Assembly (NCBI GenBank): GCA_022563195.1
Contig: JADFNV010000002.1
Location: 62,001-126,000 of the forward strand
Direction: 5' to 3'
Source of the DNA: Pseudomonadota bacterium
GTDB taxonomy: Bacteria > Pseudomonadota > Gammaproteobacteria > Steroidobacterales > Woeseiaceae
DNA: 64,000 nucleotides
Position 1 is the stretch's first letter, and the number at the start of each line of letters is the position of its first letter. A program made the translations under genes and the position numbers. The notes under the pieces are model-generated. The model searched no databases, was not told the origin of the DNA, and saw only the letters and a list, made by a program, of their open reading frames with translations. Shown here piece by piece: positions 17,798 through 26,538 of this stretch.

Positions 17798-18792
17798 TGC
17801 GTCGTCATCATCTTGCTGACGCGCTCGAGAACAGCCATGCGAACGGCCACGCCATTGGTAACCTGCTGAGTGATGACCGAGGCCGGACTATCGGCAAGGA
17901 TCGATTCGATTTCGATGCCACGATTCATTGGACCCGGGTGCATTACGATCGCGTCGGGGGCCGCCTTTCGCATGCGCGCCGTGCTAATACCGTAGTTGGC
18001 GAAATACTCGTCTATACCGGGAATACCATCGAGATTTCCGATACGCTCGCGCTGGATTCTCAGCGCCATGACGACATCGGCATCTCGAAGTCCGTCGTCT
18101 AGGTTGTCGACGATTTTGGCGTAAGGCATCTCGTCTGCACTTGGCGCGAGCGGAGGCGGCGAAATCAGACGCAGCTCGCCGACGCCCATTATATGCAGGC
18201 CTTGCGCGGCAGATCGCGCGACGCGGGAGTGGCTTATGTCGCCGACGATGGCGACGATCAGGTTTTCAAAGCCGCCCTTGCGCTGGCGTATGGTCAAGAG
18301 ATCCAGCAGACCCTGTGTTGGATGAGACACGTCGGCCTCGCCCGCATTGAGGATACTGACGTGATCGTTAACATGGCGCGCGATGTACGCCGGCACTCCC
18401 GGGCCCGCATCGCGCACGACCATGATATCCACTTGCATTGCCTGCAAGGTGTAAATCGTATCCAGAATGCTTTCACCTTTCTTTCGCGATGAAGTATTCA
18501 CATCCAGATTCAAAACATCGGCCCCTAGTCGCTTGCCAGCAAGGTCAAATGACGCACGCGTGCGTGTGCTTGGTTCAAAAAACAGATTAGCGACCGTGTG
18601 CCCCTCCAATGTGCGACGGTGAGGAGCTGTGGCGCCGCCAGGACCGACAAAGCGCTCGGCATCATCGAGCAGATCAGTGAGAAGGGCCTTGTCGATACCC
18701 TTGAGAGTCAGGAGATGGCGCAAGCTGCCATCTTCGTTGAGCTGCAGGTCGGCCTCGTTGTCGAGGTCAGGGTAGGTTTCGGACGCTTGCAT
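17794..18792 (-). CDS. pyrB: Aspartate carbamoyltransferase catalytic subunit
   Basis: A 332-residue ATCase of the Pseudomonas-type length, with an N-terminal extension before the core. The carbamoyl-phosphate site reads FFEPSTRTRASFDLAGKRL, HPTQ occurs in ADVSHPTQGLLD, the ISHSRVARSAAQ segment is intact, and RIQRERI and MHPGPMNRGIEI lie in the aspartate domain. It makes N-carbamoyl-aspartate in UMP synthesis. Pseudomonas-type enzymes need a dihydroorotase-like PyrC' partner and are preceded by pyrR; neither is next to it here. It is coupled to the pyrK-like gene by a 4-base overlap. Confidence 0.97.
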   Translation of the reverse strand: MQASETYPDLDNEADLQLNEDGSLRHLLTLKGIDKALLTDLLDDAERFVGPGGATAPHRRTLEGHTVANLFFEPSTRTRASFDLAGKRLGADVLNLDVNTSSRKKGESILDTIYTLQAMQVDIMVVRDAGPGVPAYIARHVNDHVSILNAGEADVSHPTQGLLDLLTIRQRKGGFENLIVAIVGDISHSRVARSAAQGLHIMGVGELRLISPPPLAPSADEMPYAKIVDNLDDGLRDADVVMALRIQRERIGNLDGIPGIDEYFANYGISTARMRKAAPDAIVMHPGPMNRGIEIESILADSPASVITQQVTNGVAVRMAVLERVSKMMTTH

Positions 18793-18826
18793 GGCGGGGC
18801 AAGTCTACTGACATAGGCAAAAAATT

Positions 18827-19276
18827 TCACGGCCTCCGTGAGGCGAGGTAGCGTTCCGCGATGAAGACGGCGGCAGCGCTATCGATCATCTCCCTGGAGA
18901 GTCGACCGCGCGTGCCGGCGGCGCGCGCTTTCTTGAGCACGGCCTTAGCCTCTATTGACGTGTAGCGCTCGTCAACGGCATCTATTGGCAACTCGTAGCG
19001 GGTTAGCTCTTTGATAAAGGCTTTGACCGGTACCTGCATTTCGCTGGGCGAGCCGTCGGTATGAGCGGGCATGCCGACGACGAGCCGTGCCGGCCGCCAT
19101 TCCTCGAGTAGCCGGCGGATTCTCGCGTGGTCGGGCCCGGCATCGTCGTTGCCTACGATGCCGAGGGGGCTTGCCGATCCCGTAATGTTCTGTCCGACAG
19201 CGACGCCGATGCGACGCAAGCCGAAATCAAAGGCGAGAATAGTCTCGGGCCGGTCTGCGTCAGGCGTGTCCGGCAT
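18827..19276 (-). CDS. ruvX: Pre-16S rRNA nuclease / Holliday junction resolvase-like YqgF
   Basis: A 149-residue RNase H-fold protein of the YqgF/RuvX family. Visible motifs include LAFDFGLRRIGVAVG with the first catalytic aspartate, LVVGMPAHTDG, VDERYTSIEA and the C-terminal IDSAAAVFIAERYL with the last catalytic aspartate. E. coli YqgF matures the 16S rRNA 5' end. The start overlaps the algH stop by 17 bases, and the order algH-ruvX-pyrB is conserved with Pseudomonas except that pyrR is missing. Confidence 0.95.
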   Translation of the reverse strand: MPDTPDADRPETILAFDFGLRRIGVAVGQNITGSASPLGIVGNDDAGPDHARIRRLLEEWRPARLVVGMPAHTDGSPSEMQVPVKAFIKELTRYELPIDAVDERYTSIEAKAVLKKARAAGTRGRLSREMIDSAAAVFIAERYLASRRP

Positions 19277-19823
19277 CGGGCGAGATCCGACTGATATCGA
19301 TGCCGAGCGTCTGCGCCGCCGTCATCCAGCGCTGGTCAAACGGAGTGTCAAACAAAATGTCCGACGTGGCCGGCACACTAAGCCACGAATTCGTCAGCAT
19401 TTCGTTTTCAAGTTGCCCGGGCTGCCAGCCCGCATATCCCAGGGCAACGAGAGACTTATCGGGGCCTTCGCCGGACGCCATTGCATGGAGAATATCGCGC
19501 GACAAAGTCAGTTGAATGTCGTCTGATACGGTGATCGAGTTTTCGAAGGTCAGCTCCGGCCCGTGCAGCACAAAGCCGTGTTCGGGTCCGACCGGGCCAC
19601 CAAGCAGTACCGGGTTTTCTGCCGTCGTGGAATCAGGCTCCGGAAGGTCGAGTTGCTGAAACAATCCTCGCAGTTTGAGTTGCAATGGCCGATTGATAAC
19701 GATGCCAAGCGCGCCCTCATCATTATGTTCACAGATCAGCGTTACCGTCGTACTGAAATTCGGGTCAGCCATGCCGGGCATGGCGATAAGCAATTGATTT
19801 GTTAGTGAACTGTCAGTATTCAT
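19260..19823 (-). CDS. YqgE/AlgH family protein
   Basis: A 187-residue protein with the family hallmarks LLIAMPGMADPNF, GALGIVINRPL, VLLGGPVGPEHGFVLH and ALGYAGWQPGQLENE. The family is widely conserved and its biochemical role is not established; Pseudomonas AlgH was linked to alginate regulation. ATG 19823 fits the family alignment; an upstream in-frame ATG at 19856 is possible. It overlaps ruvX and follows tonB. Confidence 0.92.
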   Translation of the reverse strand: MNTDSSLTNQLLIAMPGMADPNFSTTVTLICEHNDEGALGIVINRPLQLKLRGLFQQLDLPEPDSTTAENPVLLGGPVGPEHGFVLHGPELTFENSITVSDDIQLTLSRDILHAMASGEGPDKSLVALGYAGWQPGQLENEMLTNSWLSVPATSDILFDTPFDQRWMTAAQTLGIDISRISPDAGHA

Positions 19824-19877
19824 AGGGACAGTATCGGCCCTCATGAGGTCGGGCACAACCGCAACAGCATGTGATGA

Positions 19878-20804
19878 TCAATCCGGGCGTGTGAGGCTCG
19901 CAGTCGACGGTATGAGCTGTTCGCTAAACAACCATTTGTAAGCGAACCGCAAGCTGTCATAGTCGGCACGAATCTCGGCCGGGAACGGATCAAACGGCGA
20001 TGCGCGGCGCAGGATATCCAGGGCAGCCTGATCAAGCACCTTTGAACCGCTGGACTTGCGAATAATGATTTCTCCGAGCTGACCGGAAGCCTCGATGCTG
20101 ACCTCTAGAGTCGGGCTGCCCGTAAGACCTTGCAGATCGCCAAGTTCGGGAAAATATTCGTCGCCAACTCCCTCGATGCGCCGTTTCCATTTGTCGAGGT
20201 ATGCCGCAATCGTCGACTCGCGTGTGTCGGCACTGATGACGAGTTGACGTGGATCGTCATCGTGGATGCGTAAAGTGGCATCTTGGTCCTGGGGCAACGG
20301 CAAGGTCTGCCTGCTGCCGGACTCGAGCGCAATTGCGGAACTGTTTTCGAGCTGCGGATCCTCGCGAGGATCTTGTGCCATCCGAAGTTCGTGTTCACGC
20401 TGCGTGAACACGAGCAGATCGGTGGACCTCTCATGCGTTGTTGATTCAACAAGACTGTCGCCGCTCTCGTCGCCGGCATTGTCGATGGGTGACAAACTCT
20501 CAAGAAGCGCGCTCGGGCGAATCTGGTCCAGGGTATTGCCGCGGCCCTGCTGTGATGCCTGCGCGAGGTATTCGGCATCATCAGGTCTATCGATCTGTTG
20601 ATCAGGGTTGGCGACGATTGTGACCTCAAGCGAGATCGCATTGGCAAATTGGTCGAAGATTTCCGCGTTAAATGTGACGCCGATGATAAGAATGCCGTGC
20701 ATCAGGGCAGCCAGAAACAACATCGCGGGCAGCCTGTCGGGAGCCTCAGGTGTGACAAGTTGCATGTCATCGATCGAATCTGTAGTCAGGGCGATGCTGG
20801 CCAT
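19878..20804 (-). CDS. TonB-family energy transducer (TonB3-like)
   Basis: A 308-residue protein. One N-terminal membrane helix at about residues 27-46 is followed by a long acidic, glutamine-rich periplasmic linker (about 60-210), then a TonB C-terminal domain at about 225-300 (STIAAYLDKWKRRIE, GSPTLEVSIEASGQLGEI, ALDILRRASPFDPFP). The linker is not proline-rich as in classical TonB. The gene order gshB-tonB-algH-ruvX matches tonB3 of Pseudomonas, which is needed for twitching motility and pilus assembly. A pilus-linked role is therefore likelier than iron uptake, though this is inference. Confidence 0.88.
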   Translation of the reverse strand: MASIALTTDSIDDMQLVTPEAPDRLPAMLFLAALMHGILIIGVTFNAEIFDQFANAISLEVTIVANPDQQIDRPDDAEYLAQASQQGRGNTLDQIRPSALLESLSPIDNAGDESGDSLVESTTHERSTDLLVFTQREHELRMAQDPREDPQLENSSAIALESGSRQTLPLPQDQDATLRIHDDDPRQLVISADTRESTIAAYLDKWKRRIEGVGDEYFPELGDLQGLTGSPTLEVSIEASGQLGEIIIRKSSGSKVLDQAALDILRRASPFDPFPAEIRADYDSLRFAYKWLFSEQLIPSTASLTRPD

Positions 20805-20911
20805 GGTTGGGTCAACGCTATTGGACCGGTGACAGTTTACTTAATTCAGTGCGCCTTCGCTTGAAAGATCGAGATAAATCAGCTTGTTGAGGGAAATCCG
20901 TAGACGCTCCC

Positions 20912-21955
20912 TCACTCGATCCAGTGTAACCGCTCACGCATTGATGGAGTGAGACGCACGTCACCTGATGAGTCAATCAACAGCGCCAGGTCAAGGCCGA
21001 AAGCCTCTGTCAGGGCATCAAACTCATCAGTGCCGCCAACGATCAGAGCCGTTGCCGCCGCATCGGCAAGGACAGGATCGACATGAATTACGGTCGCCGA
21101 GACAGCGTGATCGACAGGATAACCGGTCGCCGGATCAAGAATATGCGCGTATCGGATTCCTGCGATTTCGACGAAGCGCTCATAAATTCCTGAGGTAACG
21201 ACGGTCTCGCCGTCATCAACACTGAGCGATGCAATCGGGCTTCGGTTGCCCGGTGAGCGAATTCCAATACGCGCAGGCCGTCCGCGAACGTTGCCGAGGA
21301 CCGTCAGGTCGCCGCCAATGTTGATGATTGCGTTGCTGATGCCCAGATCGAGCAATATTGTCACACTGTCTTCGAGAATCGCGCCTTTCGCGATGCCGCC
21401 GAGGTCGAGCATCACAAAATCCGACCGAGTCCCTGCGCGGTCCTGATCCCAATCGATACGCGCGGCGCCTGGGCTATCAGCGAGTATGGCTGTGATGTCT
21501 GCCTTCTTGGGTAAGGTCGATGGGATCGCCGATATCTCATGCAGACCCCAGAGTTCGGTCAATCGTCCAAGCCCGGCATTAAAGCGTCCGCCCGAAATAA
21601 GTTCGAATTCCGCGGCGCGGCGAATGACGCCAGCGAGACGCGGAGATACGTCGATGCGGGACCCACTGCGCATTGCGTTGTTGATGGCGTGCAGTTCACC
21701 GCGCCGCCACGGATACCAATTGTGACCGACATCAGCGTAGTGGGCCTGCAGTTGCTCAGTCGCCGACTGCGCCTGCGGTGTCGTGACCGAATACAGAGTT
21801 ACGGATACTTCGGTACCGAAAGCGTAGAAATCGAGACGCTGGTCGTGTTGCTGCGGCCCGCAAGCACAGAGCGTGGCAGCAAATACAAGACTAGGCCAGT
21901 TGCCCTTCAATCGCGTCGAACAAAAGACCGGCAATATTGAGATCAAAGTGTTCAT
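20912..21955 (-). CDS. apbE: FAD:protein FMN transferase ApbE, lipoprotein
   Basis: A 347-residue ApbE-family protein. The signal ends in a cysteine-containing lipobox-like stretch (AATLCACG). ApbE features include NAGLGRLTELWG, LDLGGIAKGAILE, INIGGDLTVLG and the C-terminal YAHILDPATGYP and ADAAATALIVGG. It flavinylates target proteins such as Rnf/Nqr subunits at Thr/Ser in the periplasm. The ATG at 21955 overlaps the gshB end by 65 bases and lacks a clear ribosome site; a TTG at 21910 is an alternative giving a shorter signal peptide. The insertion between gshB and tonB is not part of the Pseudomonas order. Confidence 0.88.
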   Translation of the reverse strand: MNTLISILPVFCSTRLKGNWPSLVFAATLCACGPQQHDQRLDFYAFGTEVSVTLYSVTTPQAQSATEQLQAHYADVGHNWYPWRRGELHAINNAMRSGSRIDVSPRLAGVIRRAAEFELISGGRFNAGLGRLTELWGLHEISAIPSTLPKKADITAILADSPGAARIDWDQDRAGTRSDFVMLDLGGIAKGAILEDSVTILLDLGISNAIINIGGDLTVLGNVRGRPARIGIRSPGNRSPIASLSVDDGETVVTSGIYERFVEIAGIRYAHILDPATGYPVDHAVSATVIHVDPVLADAAATALIVGGTDEFDALTEAFGLDLALLIDSSGDVRLTPSMRERLHWIE

Positions 21956-22847
21956 CCAGTTCGCGAATGCCTGTTGGGCTGGTGACGTTGACTTCAGTCA
22001 GGTAATCACCGATGACATCGATGCCGGCGAAGATGACACCCTGCGCCCGCATTACCGGACCAACGCGCGCACAGATCGAGCGGTCAACGTCTGAAAGCGG
22101 CTGGCCGATACCCGTTGCGCCAAGGACCAGATTACCGCGGTTATCGTCGTCCGACGGGACGCGCGCGAGCGCATAGGGAACTGCCTCCCCGTTAATCAAC
22201 AGGATACGCTTGTCGCCCTGACTGATCTCGGGAATGTATTTCTGAGCCATTGCAAATTGTCGGCCGAAGTCAGTCAGTGTTTCAAAAATTACATTGGCGT
22301 TACGGTCACCTTTTTGCACGACAAATATCGATCGTCCACCCATGCCGTCCAATGGTTTTACGACGATTCGCTCATTATCGGCCAGGAACGCTTTCATTTC
22401 GTGCATTGAACGTGTGATCAGGGACAAAGGCGTGCATTCGGGAAACCAGGCCGTATACGCCTTTTCGTTCATGTCTCGCAAGGCTTGTGGCCGATTGACG
22501 ACGAACGCACCGGCCTCCTGGGCGCGGTCGAGAATGTAGGTGGTGTAAATGTATTCCATGTCGAACGGAGGATCCTTGCGCATCAGAATGACGTCGAGAT
22601 CACCCAGGTCGATTTCTTCGACAGAACCAAGTTCGAACCACATGTCATTGTCATCGCGCACGGTGAGTCGTCGCGACCGTCCGATAGCGACGCCGGCGAG
22701 TAATTTAAGGTCGGCTTGCTGGAAATAGTGAATTTCCGCGCCGCGACGTTGTGCCTCGAGAAGCATTGCGAAGGAGCTGTCTTTGTAGGTGGAAATGGAC
22801 TCGATCGGGTCCATGACGATGCCGACGCGAAGCGGATTATTTGCCAT
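21891..22847 (-). CDS. gshB: Glutathione synthetase
   Basis: A 318-residue ATP-grasp enzyme close to E. coli GshB (316). Diagnostic segments include VGIVMDPIESISTYKDSSF, VILMRKDPPFDMEYIY, VVNRPQALRDMNEK, the IVVKPLDGMGGRSIF ATP-binding motif, ALARVPSDDDNRGNLV and EVNVTSPTGIREL. It joins gamma-glutamylcysteine and glycine in the cytoplasm. ATG 22847 is the start that aligns with the family; the reading from 22886 adds 13 unlikely residues. It is divergent from pilG with a 237-base spacer, in which I see no gene. Confidence 0.97.
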   Translation of the reverse strand: MANNPLRVGIVMDPIESISTYKDSSFAMLLEAQRRGAEIHYFQQADLKLLAGVAIGRSRRLTVRDDNDMWFELGSVEEIDLGDLDVILMRKDPPFDMEYIYTTYILDRAQEAGAFVVNRPQALRDMNEKAYTAWFPECTPLSLITRSMHEMKAFLADNERIVVKPLDGMGGRSIFVVQKGDRNANVIFETLTDFGRQFAMAQKYIPEISQGDKRILLINGEAVPYALARVPSDDDNRGNLVLGATGIGQPLSDVDRSICARVGPVMRAQGVIFAGIDVIGDYLTEVNVTSPTGIRELDEHFDLNIAGLLFDAIEGQLA

Positions 22848-23084
22848 TGTTGCCGCTTGGTCCTGAAGTTCACGGTGAGCAGCCAACTATACAGAGGATT
22901 CAACGGCTGAACGCCCATAATTCCTCGATTTTTGCGGTCTGCGGCGGGCGTCGTAGCGGGACTTATGTCAATATGGTACAAGTCGGTTTTCCTGAACAGC
23001 ACATGGCCGCCCGGCGCCATGATTCAGGGACAATCAACTATAAGACCGAATCCAGGGGGATTCGCCAGAGCGTGAGGGAAACCG

Positions 23085-23477
23085 GTGCCCAGTAACCCAT
23101 CTCGAAGTCTCAACGGCCTCAAGATTCTCGTCGTGGACGACAGCAAGACGATCCGTCGAACGGCAGAAACGCTATTGACCAAGGAAGGCTGCCAGGTGTT
23201 CACGGCCATTGACGGTTTTGATGCCCTGTCAAAAATTGCAGATCACCAGCCCGATCTGATTTTTGTAGACATCATGATGCCGCGCCTCGACGGTTACGAG
23301 ACGTGTTCACTGATCAAGCACAACAAGATGTTTAAAGAAACACCGGTCATCATGCTCTCGAGCAAGGACGGCCTGTTTGATCGGGCCAGGGGCCGCATCG
23401 TCGGTTCGGAACAGTACCTGACCAAACCGTTCACCAAGGACGAGTTGCTGGGTGCGATTTCGAATCAAATTAATTAG
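23085..23477 (+). CDS. pilG: Twitching motility response regulator PilG
   Basis: A 130-residue single-domain receiver protein. It has LVVDDSKTIRRTAE, the phospho-acceptor aspartate in IFVDIMMPRLDGYE, VIMLSSKDG and the lysine in YLTKPFTKDEL. In the Chp pathway PilG is phosphorylated by the ChpA kinase and promotes pilus extension. The GTG at 23085 has GAGGG about 7 bases upstream. It is first gene of pilG-pilH-pilI-pilJ-chpA-chpC. Confidence 0.95.
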   Translation: MPSNPSRSLNGLKILVVDDSKTIRRTAETLLTKEGCQVFTAIDGFDALSKIADHQPDLIFVDIMMPRLDGYETCSLIKHNKMFKETPVIMLSSKDGLFDRARGRIVGSEQYLTKPFTKDELLGAISNQIN

Positions 23478-23521
23478 CCAGGATCCACAGCCGCAATGAT
23501 CGCGCCGCAAAGGAAACACTG

Positions 23522-23887
23522 ATGGCAGTCATTCTTATCATCGATGATTCGCCGACCGAGCTGCATCTGTTTCAGAACATGCTTGAGAAAAACGGTTTTG
23601 GCACCTTGGTTGCCGATAATGGTGATGAAGGACTGCGCCAGGCCAGGTCATCCCTCCCAGACTGCATCCTGATGGATGTTGTCATGCCGGGCATGAACGG
23701 ATTCCAGGCGACTCGAAAATTGTCGAAGGATCCTGTCACGGCGGATATACCGGTGATTATCATCACGAATAAGGACCAGGAGACAGACAAGATCTGGGGC
23801 ATGCGTCAGGGTGCTGTCGATTACCTGGTCAAGCCAATCGACGCGAAGCAACTCGTGGATAAGATCAACGCGGTAATGGCTGTCTGA
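23522..23887 (+). CDS. pilH: Twitching motility response regulator PilH
   Basis: A 121-residue single-domain receiver. It has ILIIDDSPTELHLF, the phospho-acceptor region ILMDVVMPGMNGFQ, IIITNKDQETDK and VDYLVKPIDAKQL. PilH balances PilG signalling, favouring retraction or acting as a phosphate sink for ChpA. It starts 44 bases after pilG and its stop abuts the pilI start. Confidence 0.95.
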   Translation: MAVILIIDDSPTELHLFQNMLEKNGFGTLVADNGDEGLRQARSSLPDCILMDVVMPGMNGFQATRKLSKDPVTADIPVIIITNKDQETDKIWGMRQGAVDYLVKPIDAKQLVDKINAVMAV

Positions 23888-24448
23888 ATGAGTGAATCTG
23901 GCGACCTCACGGCACTCGTCCAGCAACCTTTCGAGTTGCTCGTCGAGATTGAGCGACGCAGTCGTCGGGCACATTCCGGCGACGGCGGTGAAGGGATGCC
24001 TGATGAATGGGTTGGCGTCGGCTTTCGCATCGGTGAAGAACAATTCGTCGCGAGTCGGGACCAGGTACGAGAAGTATTAATGTTGCCGGATAACATGACG
24101 CGCGTTCCTGGTGCGAAGCGCTGGTTGCTGGGTATAGCGAACCTGCGCGGCCACTTACTGCCGCTTGTCGACATCAAATTGCTGCTTGGCAGCGGCCGGA
24201 CGTCATTGCGTCGAACCACGCGCGTCATTTCGGTAAATCACCGCGACATTCCAGCCGGACTTGTTGTTGACGAAGTGCTTGGCTTTCGCCGTTTCATGGA
24301 TCACGAATATACGGACAAATGGCCAGAAACCGTCGTTCGCGTAGACCGATTTCTAACGGGTGCGTATCAACGCAATGATGAGATATGGCCCGTTTTGAAT
24401 GTGTTTGATTTTGTGGAAAGCAACCTGTTCCTGCAGGCAGCAGCATAG
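23888..24448 (+). CDS. pilI: CheW-like adaptor PilI
   Basis: A 186-residue CheW-domain protein (about residues 45-170) with VGVGFRIGEEQFVASRDQV, RVPGAKRWLLGIANLRGHLLPLVDI and LVVDEVLGFRRF. It couples the PilJ receptor to ChpA. It has the longer N-terminus typical of PilI. The start directly follows the pilH stop without a gap. Confidence 0.93.
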   Translation: MSESGDLTALVQQPFELLVEIERRSRRAHSGDGGEGMPDEWVGVGFRIGEEQFVASRDQVREVLMLPDNMTRVPGAKRWLLGIANLRGHLLPLVDIKLLLGSGRTSLRRTTRVISVNHRDIPAGLVVDEVLGFRRFMDHEYTDKWPETVVRVDRFLTGAYQRNDEIWPVLNVFDFVESNLFLQAAA

Positions 24449-24516
24449 GCGTGATCGCTGTAATGATCGACTAAGACACAATGCCGAGTTACAACTACAA
24501 AGAGCTTTAGGGGCCC

Positions 24517-26520
24517 ATGGCAAGAAAAAAAGACACATCATCCAGGTTCAGGTCCGTCGCCATTATTGCCGTGGTGTTGATGATTATTGCAGCGGCATTT
24601 ACGTACCTGCAAAACGGTAGCGGCAACTCATCCACGGTTGAGCTTGCGGCATTGTCGCAGGCAATACCGACACATGCGGCAGGCGCACTCAAAGGCGACG
24701 TCGGTGGATTCGATCGGCTCGATGCGAGCCTCAAGCGTATTGCACAGTTACGCGGCAACTCCGGGCTGGCGGTCCCGGGTGCGTCGCGAGAATGGCAGCA
24801 ACTCGAATCCCGTGCGGCCGCAGTGCTCGCAAAACGAACTGACGTTGAGGCATTGCAGGATGCGGCGTTAAATATTGATGCAAGCATTGCGTCGATCCTG
24901 GACCTGTCAAACGAGTTACTGGACCGCGCAGGTAGTACGAGCATCATTCAGGAATTTCAGCAACGCGCAGCTCGCATCGGCCGATCGGCGTCGGGACTCA
25001 CGACCAACCCCGATGCTACATCCGTGGCACAAAATATTGTTGACGATGTAGCGTTTCTACGCAGGGTGACAGATGCATTGTTGGGCGAAAATACTGTGCT
25101 TGACGTCCGGCCGCTCAATGACGAGGGCCGCGAAGTGGCACTCCTGCCACTGGTCAGCCATTTGGCCGATATCGATGTACAACTCGACCGGATTAGCGCC
25201 GGCGTCAGCCAGGTCATTGATCTGATTGCCGTACACGCCGAGCTTGCCGCGAGTGCAGCGAGCCTGGAAAACGCATTTGCAGGAACGGGGGCAGGTGGCT
25301 TATTGCCCGGTTTCCTGCAGACAACGTGGATTCCAATCGGGCTGTTAGGCGCGGTAGCGTTACTGATTCTCATACTCTTGTTTCTGAATTCCAAGAGCGC
25401 CGTATTCGAAAGAAGTGCCAGGGAACATGCCGAGCAAAATGAAAGGAATCAGCAGGCGATTTTGCGCCTGCTTGATGAGATGGGCAGTCTTGCCGATGGT
25501 GACCTGACGGTCGAAGCTACCGTGACCGAGGACATAACCGGCACAATCGCCGACTCGTTCAACTATGCGATCGAGGAACTTCGAAAACTGGTCACCACTG
25601 TCAATGAAACGGCGATCATGGTCGATGGAGCGGCGAAGCAGACTAAAAGCACGGCCTCACATATGGCCAAAGCGGCCGAAAGTCAGGCGCGCGAAATCAA
25701 TGCGGCTACTGAGTCGATAGTGTCGATGGCAAGATCAATCGAAGAAGTGTCGGGTAATGCCGAACGCTCATCCGATGTTGCACGGCACTCGGTTGAGGTT
25801 GCGCACAAAGGCGGCGAGGCCGTGCGGCGCACGATCGATGGCATGAACACGATTCGCGAGACGATTCAGGAAACCTCTAAACGAATCAAGCGCCTGGGCG
25901 AAAGTTCACAGGAAATCGGCAACATCGTCGAACTCATCAATGACATCGCCGAGCAGACCAACATTCTCGCACTCAACGCATCGATTCAGGCTTCAATGGC
26001 CGGAGAGGCCGGCCGAGGCTTCGCAGTTGTTGCAGACGAAGTCCAAAGGCTCGCCGAGCGTTCGACCAATGCGACGAAGCAGATCGAAGTCCTTGTGCGA
26101 ACAATTCAGGCCGATACCAACGAAGCTGTCGTGTCGATGGAGCGCAGCACGACGGACGTGGTTGGCGGGGCGTTGCTCGCCGAGAACGCGGGCGCGGCTC
26201 TGGACGAAATCGAACAAGTATCAAATCAAATTGCGACTCTCGTACAGAATATCTCGGAATCTGCGCGCCACCAGGCGAAGGCTGCGGCGGATGTAACGCG
26301 CCGCACGACGCGACTGCGTGAGATCAGTGAACAGACGGGCAAAGCAACGACTGCGACGGCAGCCGCCATATCAAAACTTTCCGAACTTGCAACACAGCTC
26401 AGAAAAACAGTCGCCGGATTCACGCTGCCCAACGAGGCACTGCAGTCGAGCGCCTTGTCCTCTTCTTCTTCGAAGGATTTCGGCGATCAACAGGCAGGCG
26501 AGCAGGCACAGACGGGCTAG
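24517..26520 (+). CDS. pilJ: Methyl-accepting chemotaxis protein PilJ
   Basis: A 667-residue receptor. Membrane helices lie at about residues 10-30 and 268-291, bounding a periplasmic sensor domain of roughly 235 residues with alanine-rich helices typical of PilJ. A HAMP region follows (about 295-350), then a long cytoplasmic four-helix signalling domain whose tip reads EQTNILALNASIQASMAGEAG (about 478-498). It senses pilus or surface signals and controls ChpA. No pilK methyltransferase gene lies between pilJ and chpA, unlike in Pseudomonas. Confidence 0.95.
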   Translation: MARKKDTSSRFRSVAIIAVVLMIIAAAFTYLQNGSGNSSTVELAALSQAIPTHAAGALKGDVGGFDRLDASLKRIAQLRGNSGLAVPGASREWQQLESRAAAVLAKRTDVEALQDAALNIDASIASILDLSNELLDRAGSTSIIQEFQQRAARIGRSASGLTTNPDATSVAQNIVDDVAFLRRVTDALLGENTVLDVRPLNDEGREVALLPLVSHLADIDVQLDRISAGVSQVIDLIAVHAELAASAASLENAFAGTGAGGLLPGFLQTTWIPIGLLGAVALLILILLFLNSKSAVFERSAREHAEQNERNQQAILRLLDEMGSLADGDLTVEATVTEDITGTIADSFNYAIEELRKLVTTVNETAIMVDGAAKQTKSTASHMAKAAESQAREINAATESIVSMARSIEEVSGNAERSSDVARHSVEVAHKGGEAVRRTIDGMNTIRETIQETSKRIKRLGESSQEIGNIVELINDIAEQTNILALNASIQASMAGEAGRGFAVVADEVQRLAERSTNATKQIEVLVRTIQADTNEAVVSMERSTTDVVGGALLAENAGAALDEIEQVSNQIATLVQNISESARHQAKAAADVTRRTTRLREISEQTGKATTATAAAISKLSELATQLRKTVAGFTLPNEALQSSALSSSSSKDFGDQQAGEQAQTG

Positions 26521-26538
26521 CAACAACACGGATCGTTG

